64,000 bases of DNA from Cryptomeria japonica (GCF_030272615.1 NC_081413.1:159152849-159216848); one strand, 5' to 3'; counted from the first letter of the stretch, positions 1 through 12,600 are shown. A program made the numbers and translations. The notes: generated by a model not told the origin, from the sequence alone.

Positions 1-223
1 CATGGCGCCCTAGTCCTAATTAGTACCAAAGTGTGGTGCCCTAGTCCTACCCCTATTTAGGGCTAGGATAAGATGCCACGTGCATGGGAAAAATCAAAAA
101 ATAATGCAATTCATGAGGGGATTGAGCATAATCAGGTCCCAATTAGGCCAAGGGGTGCAAATGCTAAGGTAGGGACCCAATGCGGTCAAAATTGTACAAG
201 TGTGCAATCTTAGGATGCTACAA
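1..223. other. Unassigned flank with a short internal repeat
   Basis: No gene is visible. A 15-bp motif of the form ggYgccctagtccta occurs twice (about 4-18 and 36-50). The stretch does not match the 3' LTR further right, so the 5' LTR relic that follows appears truncated at its left end. Confidence 0.4.
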
Positions 224-354
224 GCGTGTTTCAAGAAAATTTGTAATTTTTAAACATCTCTTCTTCCTTTATTGTATTATTAAATTATAGACATTTTATA
301 TATGCACTGGAATACATCTACCTAGTTTAAGTTGGATACTGAATGTTGGTTACA
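224..354 (+). repeat. 5' LTR remnant of the first gypsy element
   Basis: This is the right-hand end of an LTR, matching 7921-8029. It ends in ..ttaca just before the primer binding site. The rest of the LTR is missing; the left break lies near 224. Beyond about 331 the two copies no longer match, so the exact end comes from the primer site position. Confidence 0.65.
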
Positions 355-356
355 TA

Positions 357-370
357 TGGTATCAGAGCCA
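357..370 (+). other. Primer binding site, tRNA-Met type
   Basis: The sequence tggtatcagagcca is complementary to the 3' end of initiator tRNA-Met, the usual plant LTR retrotransposon primer. It marks the start of minus-strand DNA synthesis in the element. Confidence 0.85.
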
Positions 371-1262
371 GGTTTGACACTAAACCTATGGCTCACCACC
401 ACAATTCTAGGATAGTAAACTAAAATTAAGCCTTTTGGTTTTTTAACAAGATGTGGATTCGAACCACATAACAGAAAAGAGCTCATGATCCGGCCTACTC
501 CCAACTCTGGAGAGTAACGAATCTCAAGCATGATTATTCATGCTTCTCACCGCCCTCTAACAATGAAATCCTAGCTAATGCAATAAAAAGATTGAAAAGG
601 AAGAGACAACCCTAGACTGCTTCTAGGAGAGTAACAGTGAGAACCAAAATCCTGGCCAACAAAGCGCCAAAAAACAACAACAAAACATCAAACCTTGTAA
701 CTAAAAATGAGTTTGTAGACTCAAAGGAAGTTTGGGTACCCACTTCAGGTTTCTGATTAGTACCTTTCTCAGAATTGGAAGGGTAGGAAGAGCCCATAAC
801 TGCATCAAATTGTAGCTCTTAGAAAGAGCCTTGCTTTTTACATAATGTAAAAAGCAATTTTGGTGTGCACAATAGCAATAAAATTTTAATTTTATTGTGT
901 GCAAATTCTTGTTTCAGTTACTAACTTTTAATTAATGAAAAGCAGATGGAATCTAAAACTGAATATTAATGTAATCAATAGGTTAGTCAAGAAACACTAA
1001 GATTTCCCATAACCAAGAGGGCAAAGGAGAATCTAGACCCCCAAAGACTCCAATTGCCAAGCTAGATAGGCTTATTCACATAGTGGAAGACACTCAAAAT
1101 AGGCTCTGAGTTTTGGAGCAGAGGGGGGGAGGTCACAAAAAAACTCATAATGAAGAACATGAATCTCGATCTAGAGATAGGCAATTAGAATAGGAACACA
1201 CTCATCAGAGTGAGTTTTGAGGAACTCAATCCCATAACCTAAATAAGAGAGATAAACAAGTA
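371..1262 (+). other. Element leader, no gene
   Basis: This is untranslated leader between the primer site and gag. I see no convincing ORF. A 17-bp perfect stem with a TTCGAAT centre near 453-469 resembles a tRNA T-arm but has no matching acceptor or anticodon arms. Confidence 0.55.
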
Positions 1263-2058
1263 GTGGGTGCAATCTCTGATGATATGAAGAAGGTTAAGCC
1301 CCCTCAGTATGACAGATTAGAGGGAGGAGATGTTGTAGAGGCATGGCTAACCAGTATGGAAAAGTATTTCAAAATTCGAGACTACACTAAAAACATGAAA
1401 GCAATATGGGGGGCTTCCCAGCTAACCGGAGAGGTTGCCAATTGGTGGGAAAATAAGAAAGTTGAACTTGGTTTAAGATCAGCTAGCGTAAAATGGGATA
1501 AGTTTATAGAAATTTTAAGACAAAGATGGTTGCCTCAATTGTTCTTTGAACAAAAGCTGACAGACTTCTAGGATTTGAAACAAGGGGAACTCTCAGTACA
1601 TGCTTATTGCGAGAGGTTTACCCATTTACTAAAGTATGCACTGCAGTTCCAAGGTGATGAGAAATATAAGATCAAAAATTTTATCATGGGCCTTACTAAT
1701 CGCATAGGGGGGTTTGTAGATGTCTTATCCCCTTTGACCATGGACGAAGCCTACGACAAGGTTGTCCGATGGGAATAGAAGCTTTGTGAGGATGATTCTA
1801 TAAGGGACAAGAATAGAAAGAAGGGAAACTCGACACAACCTTCTCGGACCTTCAAGAGAAAGGGAGATAAATATGGGTCAAGTAATAAAAATAGTAAAGG
1901 ATTCAAAGGAGGATGACAGGATAATCGAGGGGATGGAAAGGGATTTGGTAAATCTAAGAGAGAGAGTGAGGGAAATAGCAACAGAGCATAAAAGAAAGGA
2001 CCCTCAGGGGGATGTTAAACTTGTGGAGGCGAGCACTATGTCAATCAATGCCCAATGA
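1263..2058 (+). pseudogene. gag relic (retrotransposon capsid and zinc knuckle)
   Basis: The frame encodes a plant gypsy capsid segment: PPQYDRLEGG, VEAWLTSMEKYF, TGEVANWWENK and LSVHAYCERFTHL are typical of the retrotransposon gag domain. In-frame TAG codons at 1569 and 1776 stand where Gln is expected (FQDLKQGE and WEQKL). After the second stop the frame drifts. A CCHC zinc knuckle remains readable at about 2013-2054 as C-x-x-C-G-G-E-H-x4-C, with a TAA inside it. The protein would have packaged element RNA into virus-like particles in the cytoplasm. It cannot be made intact here. Confidence 0.85.
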
Positions 2059-2149
2059 AACAATATGGAGGGAAATAGTAGAGGGACCCTCTACCACCTC
2101 AGTAGAGAACTTTCTAGTAGACGATTCATGCAATAGTGGAAAATCAACA

Positions 2150-2490
2150 AGTAGAGTACCAGTTTACTCTTGTGGAAACCCCAAGTACAATTTATGGTTT
2201 TCATGTTACAATACTAATTAGATACAGGAGCTACTGAAAACTTCATTTATCCTAATTTGTTTAGTAAAATTTTGAAAAGAGTTGGCTTCATCGATAACTC
2301 TTGGTTTATTGAGTATGCAAATCAGTCAAGAGCTTGGGTAGAGTAGTGCCTATTTGGGGCAAGGGTTGAATTTTCTAGCTTCACCACTGAAGTTGACCTC
2401 TTTATAGTACCTTTAGGTACCTATGATGTCATACTAGGTATGAAATGGTTGGTGCAACATAAAGCTAGGATCAATTGTTATGAAAAGACA
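2150..2490 (+). pseudogene. Retropepsin-like protease relic
   Basis: The aspartic protease active site survives as LDTGATENF at about 2218-2244, and the C-terminal part as YDVILGMKWL near 2425-2454. An in-frame TAG lies near 2344. In an active element this enzyme cuts the Gag-Pol polyprotein. The catalytic Asp-Thr-Gly-Ala is intact although the frame is not. Confidence 0.8.
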
Positions 2491-2739
2491 GTTGAGTGCT
2501 TACATGACTTAAGTAGTAAAGTATTCTTGCAAGGCACCTATCGAGAGGTCAAACTACGGCAACTCTCTGCCATACAATTCAAGCGAAGTGAGAGGAAGGG
2601 TTGTCAAGTGTTCGTAGTTAAAATGAAGGAAATCATTGACTCCAAAGATGTTAGATATCAAGATGACATGATGATGTTTGAAAACAGTTATCATCATGGA
2701 GGAGAATCTAGTAGGAGTGGGAAACCAGAAGTGTCATTT

Positions 2740-3540
2740 GGGGAAAGGTATCCTTATCTTTGAAACTACCAAGATGTGTTTCCAAAGGAACTGCCAGAGT
2801 TGTCACCCAAAAGGATATTAAATTTCTCTATCAAATTGGTTGCACAGGTAGCCCTAGTATCAAAGGCCTATCGCATAACAATAGTCAAGAAGATGGTGTT
2901 AAAAGAATAGTTGTAAAAGCTTTTAAGGGTTTGATTAGACCTATTGTGTTATCATGGGGGGTGCCAGTGACTTTTGTCAAAAAGAAAGACAGAACCCTAT
3001 GTCTCTGCATCAACTATAGGATGTTAAACAAGACATAACCCTTTGTCTCTGCATCAACTATAGGATGTTAAACAAACTAACCATCTGAAATAAATACCCC
3101 TTCCCCCAAATCGATGATTTATTTGACCAAATGTGTGGGGCTAGAGTATTCTCCAAGATAGACCTGCTCTCAGGGCAACACCAGTTGAGATTAAGAGATG
3201 GGGATATCCATAAGACAACCTTTAGGACTCGTTATGGGCATTACAAGTTCATTGTCTTACCATTTGGGCTTACCAATACCTCGGTTGCCTTTATGACCCT
3301 AATGAACAGTGTATTTCATGACTACCTCGACAAGTTTATCCTGGTCTTCTTAGATGATATCTTGATATATTCCAGGAATGAAGATGCACATCTCTAACAT
3401 CTGCACATTGTTCTTTAGTGCTTGCATGAAAACAAGTTGTACGAGAAGTTTACCAAATTGTACTTTCTTTCATAAAGAAGTACAATACCTAGGGCACATA
3501 TTTTTAGCTAAGGGAACAACAATAGATCCAACAAAAATTA
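2740..3540 (+). pseudogene. Reverse transcriptase relic
   Basis: Readable RT pieces are [49 protein letters not shown] and the catalytic FLDD at 3347-3358 followed by ILIYSR. These are blocks of the gypsy RT fingers and palm. A 44-bp tandem duplication at 2995-3075 shifts the frame, and several stops follow. The catalytic Asp pair is kept. The enzyme would copy element RNA to DNA but cannot be produced from this copy. Confidence 0.85.
2995..3075 (+). repeat. 44-bp tandem duplication inside RT
   Basis: A 37-bp block beginning ccctWtgtctctgcatcaac recurs with a 44-bp offset (2995-3031 and 3039-3075), differing at one base. Because 44 is not a multiple of three it breaks the RT frame. It looks like a local slippage or repair duplication after insertion. 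Confidence 0.9.
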
Positions 3541-4130
3541 TTTGAAGCAATTTTTGAGTTGCCAACTCCAAGAAACATGCACAAAGTGAGGAGTTTTATG
3601 GGTCTAGTAGGATATTATAGGAAGTTCGTAATGAACTTCTCACACATAGCTTACCCCATCACATCACTTCAGAGGAAAAGGGAGAGATTTGAGTGGATTG
3701 AAAAGTGTCAAAAGGCTTTCGAACTCCTAAAAGAAAAATTGACCACGACACAATTTTAAAAGTGTTTGGTCCCAAGGGCCATTTCATGGTAGTAACTGAT
3801 GCATCAGGGGAAGGACTAAGCAAAGTCCTAATGCAGAATAGATAGGTTATAGCCTATGAATCCCATAAGCTTAAAAACTATGAACAAAATTATGCACCTC
3901 ATGATCTGGAGTTTGCTGCAATAGTATATGCCTTACAAATGTGGCGTCACTATTTGTTAGGCAAACCATTTGAGCTTTAGTTTGACCACCAAGGTTTGAA
4001 ATATATTTTCACTCAACCCAATCTCAATGCACAACAAAGATGGTGGTTAGAACTAATCTCCAACTATGATTTTGAGATTAACGACATCAAAGATAAAGAA
4101 AAGCGGGTGGCAAACGCCTTAAGCCATTGA
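3541..4130 (+). pseudogene. RT connection and RNase H relic
   Basis: The segment reads VRSFMGLVGYYRKFV (RT connection region) and then an RNase H domain: VVTDASGEGLSKVLMQ (first catalytic Asp), HDLEFAAIVYALQMW (catalytic Glu) and FDHQGLKYIF (third acidic residue). TAG codons interrupt it where Gln or similar is expected. RNase H would remove element RNA during reverse transcription. The catalytic residues are kept, but the reading frame is broken near 3759 and by several stops. Confidence 0.8.
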
Positions 4131-4299
4131 TGCCACATTAATGCAATGACTACAGTGCATACTGATTTCAAGACTTGTGTGCTTTAATAGTTAAACGGGG
4201 ATAAATACTACCAACAAGTAAAAGAAGCCCTACAACTTAACCCTCAAGATCCAAGATATGAGGGTTTCTGAATAGGAACTAATGGATTACTAAGGTATC

Positions 4300-5338
4300 A
4301 AGGCAAGATGTATGTACTCGAATCTTCCAAATTAAGGAATTTAGTGTGGAAAGAAGTACACTCAACACCCTACTTCGAACATCTAGGAGTTACTAAACTC
4401 CTAAATGATACTAAACCCTTGTATTTCCGAAAAGGAATGAAAAAAGATGCTCCCAAAGGGTTAAAGTAAAGCATCAACGCCCTATAGGGTTATTACAACC
4501 CAATGTAGTTCCCGCCTAGAAATGGCAAATAATCACTATGGACTTTGTCCAAGGATTGTCTATGTCCAAGAATAAACATAATGTCATTTTGGTAGTGGTT
4601 GATAAATTAACCAAGGTAGCTCACTTTATACCAAGAAACCTAACAGATGAGGCACCTACTATTGCCTACAAGTTTGTACAAGAGATATTTTTTATGGGAT
4701 ACCTGAAACGATTATTTCAGATAGGGATGTCAGAATGACATCTAGATCCTAGCAAACTTTGTTTGCAACTTTAGGTACTCAATTGAATATCAGCTTCGCA
4801 TATCACCCAAAGACAAATGGCTACACAAAAAAGGTTAATTAGGTGTTAGAGGACTTTCTAAGAATGTACTACATGGATCAGCAATACAAGTGGGAAGCTT
4901 ATCTTCCCTTAGTTGAGTTTGCCTATAATAATTCCTATCAGACATCCATTAATATGGCACCCTTTGAAGCACAATATGGAAGAAGGTGTAGAAATCCTAT
5001 CAATTGGGATAAGCTAGAACATAGGATAACCCTCGGTCTAGAAATGCTCCCATAAATGGAAGAGCACGTGAGGCTGATCAGAAAAAAAGTGAGCAGAAGC
5101 TAATAATCTAAAGAAAAGCTATGCACATGCAAAACAAACTCTCGGGCAATTTGAAGTGGGAGAGAAAGTGCTTTTATGATTTGAACCCAACAAAAGTGCC
5201 ATTACATTTGGAAAGTTTTCCAAACTTGCACCTCGATATGTAGGACTATTTGAAGTCCCGAAGATCGTGAACCCAATCACTTATAGAGTTTCTCTACCAC
5301 CAGCTCTTGCCTGGTTACATGATGTTTTCTACCTAAAG

Positions 5339-5340
<2 letters not shown>
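4300..5340 (+). pseudogene. Integrase relic, interrupted by (GT)n
   Basis: The zinc-binding region is partly visible as KEVHSTPYFEHLGV, then CQRVKVKHQRP, with a damaged second cysteine pair. The catalytic core reads MDFVQGL (first Asp) and ISDRDVRMTS (second Asp). The expected catalytic Glu in the NGxTERVN block has become Lys (TKKVN), followed by a TAG. The later block VEFAYNNSYQTSINMAPFE is typical of plant gypsy integrases. The C-terminal end is broken by a GT microsatellite and resumes downstream (near 5640-5750) as WDQYSKDSVTWED and similar. The enzyme would insert element DNA into chromosomes. Confidence 0.85.
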
Positions 5341-5400
<60 letters not shown>

Positions 5401-5426
5401 TTGATTGGAACTCCTTGTAGGTATTG

Positions 5427-5494
<68 letters not shown>

Positions 5495-5563
5495 TTGGAA
5501 CTCCTTGTAGGTACTGATGTGTGTGTGTGTGTGTGTGTGATTGATTGGAACTCCTTGTAGGTA
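5341..5563 (+). repeat. Compound (GT)n microsatellite with a three-copy spacer
   Basis: Three GT runs (5341-5399, about 5428-5493, about 5519-5539) alternate with three copies of the 20-bp block attggaactccttgtaggta at 5404, 5494 and 5544. The array lies inside the integrase C-terminal coding region. Its form suggests that a block of spacer plus GT run was duplicated as a unit and that the runs then expanded. Confidence 0.95.
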
Positions 5564-5837
5564 CAGGACCCAGGGGTGGTCATGATCGAGCTAGTCAGGG
5601 TGCTCAAGGTACGCAAGCGTTGCTTACATAATAGAGACGTCACTTAGTGAAAGATCCAATGGGATCAATACTCTAAGGATAGTGTCACATGGGAAGACTA
5701 TAATGAGATCCATCAAATATTCCCTCATTTGTTTAATGTGTATAACACTTGAATTTGTTCTCTTGTTATGTTTGGATAAACAATTTTGAATTTCATGTTT
5801 CTATAATGATTCTTTAAATCATCGAGGATGATGATTC

Positions 5838-5851
5838 ACAAGGGGAAGGAT
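5838..5851 (+). other. Polypurine tract
   Basis: The purine-rich cacaaggggaagga lies directly left of the inferred 3' LTR start (tgttacatctc). Such tracts prime plus-strand DNA synthesis. Confidence 0.65.
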
Positions 5852-8029
5852 ATGTTACATCTCACTTAAGCCCTAGATATTTTGATGTTATTTTATGCAT
5901 TAATACTTGTTTCTCTGTATAATGAAATGATGATTTGCAAAAAATATGTTGATGATTTAGTTTTAATCATTGTGGAATACATGTGTATGTATGTATGTAT
6001 GTATGAATGATTTAGTTTTAATCATTGTGGAATACGTACATACATACATACACATATATATGGCATAATTATGTATGTCATAGTTCGGAGTTATGCTTCT
6101 TGAACAAGATCACATTTTATTAAGCATCATTTTAATATATTCCAACAGGTTCAAATGTAAGTTAACCCGCTTAAGTTTAAGACCACCATAGTGGTAGAGT
6201 CATAAATGGTGGCATTCTGGACAAGATCGAAATGAAATGAAATTCAAATTGAGGGGAATTAATCTAAAATTGGCCAAACCGTTTCTTTACGCAAGATATA
6301 GAGGTCTTTCGAATCTGTAAGGCATTAACATTACGCTTTGAATAGTATTTTTCTGGAAAAATACACTTGAACTCTTTTATTGGGAAACATATATTGCATT
6401 TAGTTTTATTGTTTTGCTTGCACCGTGAGCTGGAACTTCATTGGTCTAGCGGCGCTATTGCGTAGCCAACTAGTGGAAGCTTAAAAAGAAATTGTGAGTG
6501 TTAGAATTTCTGAAAAGGAAGCACCACAACAAATCATACCTTTCACTACTTAAACCAAGTCATGTTTCACATATACTAGAACGACTATAACATTCTTTTA
6601 CATGCTTCTTTATTATGAAAGGAAAGAACTCTTGTGTTTCTTGAATTAAGCAAACTATTTCTTTATTTGAGTTGAAGTTTTAAAGAATAGGAAATACATT
6701 GTAGTCATAGCTTCATATAACATACAAATGAATTAAAAATGAAACCAAACCCTATTAGATTGGGTTCATTTGATTTGTAGAGATATATCAAAGAAAACAA
6801 TTGAGTTAGACTAGTTAAGGCAGTAACGTATCTCAGAATTTAGTGAAGTTCGTAGTATAAAAAATTGGAAATATTGTTTTGAACATAAAATGCCAAGGGT
6901 CACGATTACATGAGTGATATCTTCTTTATATTATTTTGTTCTTTAAATTGAATTAATGAAAATCTTAAGGGAGCTCAAATAAGAATACTAAATCAAATAG
7001 TTGAGGCAGAATTGAGGTAGAGGCTACCTTTAGAAATGCTCTCTGAACTACTAATCAAACTTATGTGAGTGATTTGTTTCCTGTAAGAAAAGAACGAAAT
7101 TACCTTAGTATGAATAAGGTTGTATGGGCAGTATAGCAACTCTTCATGATTACAAATATTTAAAACATTTAGAGTAGTGATCACATGTATTTACATAGTG
7201 CATGTCACAACTATCATAGATATGAGAGTTAACAATAAGGTGCCTAACTAATCTCCTTCATGCCTAGTCAACTAATACAAGACGAAGAATGAAGTAGCGA
7301 ACCATGAGGGTTTAACCTTTTTCCTCTATAAACAGTAAGTTGTATACTTCATACTAAATAAAGAAATAAGTTCTTCAAAACTCAAGAAGAGGCAGATAAT
7401 CCAACCAGTATGAACAAGCTATAACACTCAATAGAGAACTATTGTTTTTACTTGATTCTTGTGTGTGTTATAATTGGATACCATGTTGTAAGATAATTGG
7501 CCATCCATAAGTTAAACCTTCCTTGCAAAAGATCTTGTCCTAAAAGTTCAATTTGCAGCCTACTAGGGTGATGGACATTGACTTCATGCATTAGCGTGAT
7601 TGAAATTACATTAAAACCTTTGGCCAAGGTGATGTTACTTACTATGAGCGTTAGTCAATTCTTTAATCTAGATATACAACTTGGTCAAAGGCCATACTAG
7701 TTAAGGGTAGCCTATAGTGTGTGAGCAACTAGGGATTATGTAGGGTTAAATGTCAGCCTCAGATGGTATGAATCCAAGTTATTGTTACCTCCCTACGAAG
7801 GGTTAGACCTTTCCAATAGGAAATGGCATCGGGGACTAGTACGTCCATGGTTGGGCGGAAAAGCATTATGATGATACTTTCCCTCTCCCAAACATTGAAA
7901 CAGCTAATTGAAGGTCAAAATGTGTTTCAAGAAAATCTATAATCTCTAAACCTCTCTTCTTCCTTTATTGTATTATTAAAATGTAGACATTTCATATAAG
8001 CATTGGAATACATCTAGCTAGTTTAAATT
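5852..8029 (+). repeat. 3' LTR of the first gypsy element
   Basis: It starts after the purine tract and ends where the match to the 5' remnant stops. It contains no gene. Only its last 108 bp can be compared with the 5' LTR, so its left border rests on the purine tract and the TG start. A nested tetranucleotide repeat lies at 5952-6060. Confidence 0.6.
5952..6060 (+). repeat. 29-bp direct repeat with complementary tetranucleotide runs
   Basis: A 29-bp block starting atgatttagttttaatcatt occurs at 5952-5980 and 6007-6035. A (GTAT)n run follows the first copy (5981-6005) and a (GTAC/ATAC)n run follows the second (6036-6055). The two runs are reverse complements and could pair as a hairpin. Confidence 0.9.
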
Positions 8030-9638
8030 TTTTGTTTAAAAACAATTATTATACTTTCGGTTTCACTATTTCATTTTCAAAAGATGATAGTTGATGTGAG
8101 TTTTATTTCCTTTTCATTTCAAAAGTTGTTATGCATAGAGAATGATTGTTACATGAATTGAAGGCAAGTCAAGGTTTTGAAGATGGGGTGATGTTGGTAG
8201 GAAAACAAAATGTAGAAAAACTTTTAGGGAACATGTCACATCTTGTCGCATCAAGCCTGCAGAGCTTAGGAATTGAAACATGGCATGTAGATTAGGGACT
8301 GTAAGTATGTATCATGTCCCATCTCATTAATACAAATATAGTGTAAGATGTGATCACCAATAATGAGGATATATGAATGATGTAATGATAGAGAGATGGA
8401 ATATATAAAAAGGAATGCAATAGAAGATACGGTATGAATGTATAGAAGAATATAAGGAGTTGTAAAAATGTATATAAGATATTGAATGAATACAAATGAT
8501 ATAACTATTTTTTGTCTCAATATAATGTGTTATGTGTGTATTAATATTTTGTTAAATAGATAATCTTCTGCCCAGATCTAATTCTCTATTCTCTTAATAG
8601 GACTAAGTCTGGGGATAAGACTACAACACTAGAAAGTCATTAGGCTTCAAAACTCCAATATGTGTCCCCATATTTCTTGCTAACTCTCACCTTGATGTCT
8701 AGAACCTACAATTGAAAAGAGGTAGTGCTAATAGATGTCAATGAAGAGTTTGTTAGAATGGGATTGTTCTCCTTTGGTCATGTTGGTAAACAGATCCGTC
8801 ACTTTGAAATGTTCTACTATGTGCCCAATGGAGGAGTGACCAAGAAAAGGTTCCCAACAGTTGGATAGATCATTCTTTGGATACGATCTTCCTCTGTGTT
8901 TGAGAGGGGCAACTCCCTCATATGATAGGGGTATTTGTATTTTTAAATATAATTAACTTGAGAAGGAAAAGGGGAACATAACTATCAATGAAATTTAAAG
9001 AAATCTACACAACAAACATACGATTTTCATTTAGATTTCATTGATTTCTAAACTTATTACTATCAACTCTAGATCACGCATAAGAAAATAGTGAAATGAA
9101 ACATTAAAGTTTGCATGACACCTATATACTCCAAAGATACCAAAGAAGTCTATAATGTCATATGACCATTGTCTTCATGAAACTGGGAAAATAATTTGTA
9201 AGCTTGTTATTTTAATATCATACGATAGTTACATAACATTGAGAAAATGAATACTTAACAATCATGGAAACACTTCCAATTTGCTTTGTATTCAAAAGAT
9301 GGAGTTATACAATCCAAAATTTTAGCTGTCCCAAAACTCACAAAGTCCAAAATGTCCTTCTACAATCTATATTTCTAATATTTATAACCTCTCATGAGTA
9401 ACTACCTAATAACCAACTTCAATCTTGAGTTAATAACTAACTCTTTTTTGCGTAAATTACAATGAGTTAATAACTTAAACATTTATGTGCAAAAAAAGTC
9501 AACCTTCTAACCTTTGACTCCATGAGATAGAAAATCTCAATTTATACAATAAGACTGAAAATAAAACTTGAGACTAACTAATCAAAACACAACAAAAGAG
9601 AATATACAAAGATAAAAGCATGATATTAATTCTCAATA
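8030..9638. other. Intergenic, no gene recognised
   Basis: AT-rich sequence. Short minus-strand frames near 8266-8520 are biased to Tyr, Ile, Leu and Ser and match nothing I recognise; I treat them as chance. No LTR border for the neighbouring accessory ORF was found. Confidence 0.5.
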
Positions 9639-12600
9639 TCATGGAGAAGTGTGCTGGTTGATTACTTGATCCTGTTGAACTGGTGTTTTAGTCTTGAACA
9701 ACCTGTATGCTTTGAGAGCATCTACCATGAAGTTGTATCTGGGAATGATCACATTGTTTATTTTCAATTTGGCAGTAGCTTGGCCATCCTGAATGTCAAT
9801 CAAATTGTGATAATATGAAGGCATGTAACAAGCATCCAAGGCAACTAAGATGATATTGAGTCTCTTCATTCTATCTACATCTGAAACCTGCACATCTACT
9901 AATTCAGTATTGATTATGTCATGAAACTTGCTTAAGAGCACTTGACTGTCCATTTGTTGAAATTGCTCCTTTACTGATATATCACCAATAATATTCATTG
10001 TGTCCTCTATTACCTTCATTTTTGTTTGTTCACAAGTTACCAAGTTTTTTTGATACTCACCCAGGCATTGTTTGATATTCTCCAATTTCCAACTTATACT
10101 CTTGCACCATGCACTGGATTGATTTTCTTCTTTATGAGAGAATACTTTCTCAACAATGAGTACATCCATATCTATTTTAGCTATTCTTTGAAATTATTTC
10201 AAAGTATCTTGCCAAGACATTTCTTGTTCTTTGGCATTCTTCAATTCTGTAGCAATTTCTTGTTCCTGTACATAAAGTTTCATATGAACATCCTTGGCTT
10301 TTTCGATGAAGTCTAATGTCTCTAACTTTATTTGATTAATCCACTCCTCTAATATTCTACTATGTTTCTTGCATTTGTGTATATCTTGGACATCACCTTC
10401 TTTTCAATAATTCCTTTAGTGTGTATTAATGTCGAAGTTGATGCTAACTCCAACTATGTATCTGAAGAATCCACAATGGATTTGATATAGTATGAAAGAA
10501 CATGTATCTGTTGCTTTAGTTGATCCTTTGTTTCCTTATCTTTGTTTGCTTTGTCAACAAGAATAGTTGCTGAAATTTGAAAATTATGAACAGCTCCCTC
10601 ATGTGTTGTAGGTCCTAAATCTACCCGTGTCATATTAAAATCTGCCTTATTAGCTTCACTTGCATCTTTTTCAACAATAGGTTGGGCTACCTCAACACAT
10701 AAATTTCCTGATGAAGGAATAATTCCCAATCTGGATGCAAATTTTATTTTCTTGGGTGTGGTCGTCTTGTGAAGTGCATTTGCAACCGCATCAAAACTAG
10801 GAGCTATCAATTGAATAGTTCTATTCTTATTCTGCAAGCTCTGTTGTAACTAAAATGATGAAGATGATGGCAATGATTCTTGATTATTCACAAATGTTGA
10901 GGTTAAAGATGTTGGATTGTTTGGAAAGATTGGAGATTGAACTTCAGTGTGGACATCATTTATTTCAACTTCTTCATGAATAGAAAAATCATCATGTTGT
11001 GGTGATGAAATAATGATAGAAGGTGAAACAGAGGGAATTTGTTGATTATCAATACTGGGAGGATGTTGAGGCGACATACTTTCCAACTCAGCTTCTAGCT
11101 CCTGGGCAAGATTCATTGTCTTTTCTTGTATCTTTGACCTCTTTTTCTTAATGACGGAACTAACTTCACATGCCTTTGCAAGATCCTTCCCTTTTTCTAG
11201 ATCTTCTCCATCATCACCTCCCTTGGATATATTTTGGTGTAGGCTCACCACTGGGTTTGACTTTTGCGAATTAGTTGAAATAGAAGAACTTCCTTGTGCC
11301 CCACTTCTATCTTTTGAAGTATTAACTTTGTGTGAAGGTCTTGTTTCTTTAGCCTCAATCCTCTTACTTTTAACCCATTCAAGTGTCCTTCGAACCACAT
11401 AGGATGATCTTTCCTGGATGCTTCTTATTTGTGAAAGTGACCAATTAATGGGTGGAAGAGGAAGAAGTTGAATCCTCTCAAAATAAAAACCATCGATCAA
11501 ATCAGATTCATCATCCTCAATGTCATTCACATTTATTTCAATTCTGTAATCAACTATCTGCTTGACAGAAAACCTCATCCAATCCCTTTTTCATACCTCA
11601 AAATCATCTTCACGGTCTTGCCAGAAATCTTCTATATTAGGAAAATGCTCAAATCTGGCACCAAGTTCCAACTCTCTTGCAGCATACCCTTTTCTATCAA
11701 AAGGAAACCTCATATCATAAGGATACAAGTGAATTTTTGCTATGGACCTCTCGATACTTTGAGCATCTGAGTTGCTCTCACAGTTGTAATAATCGAGTCC
11801 AATGGGGAAAGAGAATGCTTTTTCTTTTATTTCAGCAGATTTTGTTGACATGTGCAATTTGCCTGCACGCCTCAATGAGGATCAACTTATCTTCAACAAA
11901 CCTCGGCAACATGAGAGGGCAGCCATCATAACCTCCTATTCGGATGTATGTGAACTTTAGAAACTGTATGAAGTGACTACCATACTTTTGTACCAATGTT
12001 GTTGCTTTTGGAGATATTCTGAGTCCAATATTACCCTGTAGTTCTCTTACTATCAACATAATAAAGGAATCATTGACCTGCCTAAAGTGATGATAGATTT
12101 CCTCCAACTGCAACTACAGATGATAATTATAAATCTAAGTTGCATCGCCATAAATGCCTTCAACATTCAACCCTGGCCATTTCTTCATCCCGACAATGGC
12201 ATAAAAGAGATATGATGTCATATAGAATTATAATTCTTTCTCAATTTGAGTAGCTGATCACAAAGAATATTAGTAATAATTTTAGCCCAATTAATAAACT
12301 GTATGCCTTCACAAATGATATTGATGAACAAAAACATCCAACCCTCCAAGTCATTTGAATCCTCATTTCCTATGACCCGGTTCAAGAAAATAACCATGTT
12401 TTCTATATCCTCCATCAACAAAGACTTGTGTATTATCTTAGGAAGTTGTGTTTTCCCTCTTCTTGATTTTGCCAACCATTTTCTAGCTATATTATTCAAA
12501 CACTGGGTTTCATTATTGATAAAATAACTGTTTGCATACTCTTTGTCGACCTCTATGAATTGCTCTTTGAAAGGCAGTCTGAATACTATGGCAATAAAGA

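Larger units (their letters stand above)
224..8029 (+). mobile_element. Degenerate Ty3/gypsy LTR retrotransposon
   Basis: A gag-protease-RT-RNase H-integrase order is readable on the plus strand, which is the gypsy order. The 108 bp at 224-331 match 7921-8029 at roughly 90 percent and are taken as the shared ends of two LTRs. A tRNA-Met-type primer binding site follows the left copy and a purine tract precedes the right LTR. All coding regions carry stops and frameshifts, so the copy is dead. The 3' LTR of about 2.2 kb and the integrase motif CQRVKVKHQRP suggest a Tekay/Del-like lineage; that assignment is inference. Confidence 0.85.

Noticed and set aside
451-470. Possible minus-strand tRNA (T-arm-like TGTGG-TTCGAAT-CCACA)
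   Set aside because: Only the T-arm is present. There is no paired acceptor stem, D-arm or anticodon arm at the right distance. It lies in the leader of an LTR element.
5329-5643. Minus-strand ORF rich in His-Thr
   Set aside because: It is only the translation of the (GT)n microsatellite.
8266-8520. Minus-strand ORF with hydrophobic composition suggesting a membrane protein
   Set aside because: AT-rich sequence on this strand yields Ile, Leu, Tyr and Phe by chance. There is no family motif and two overlapping frames look alike.
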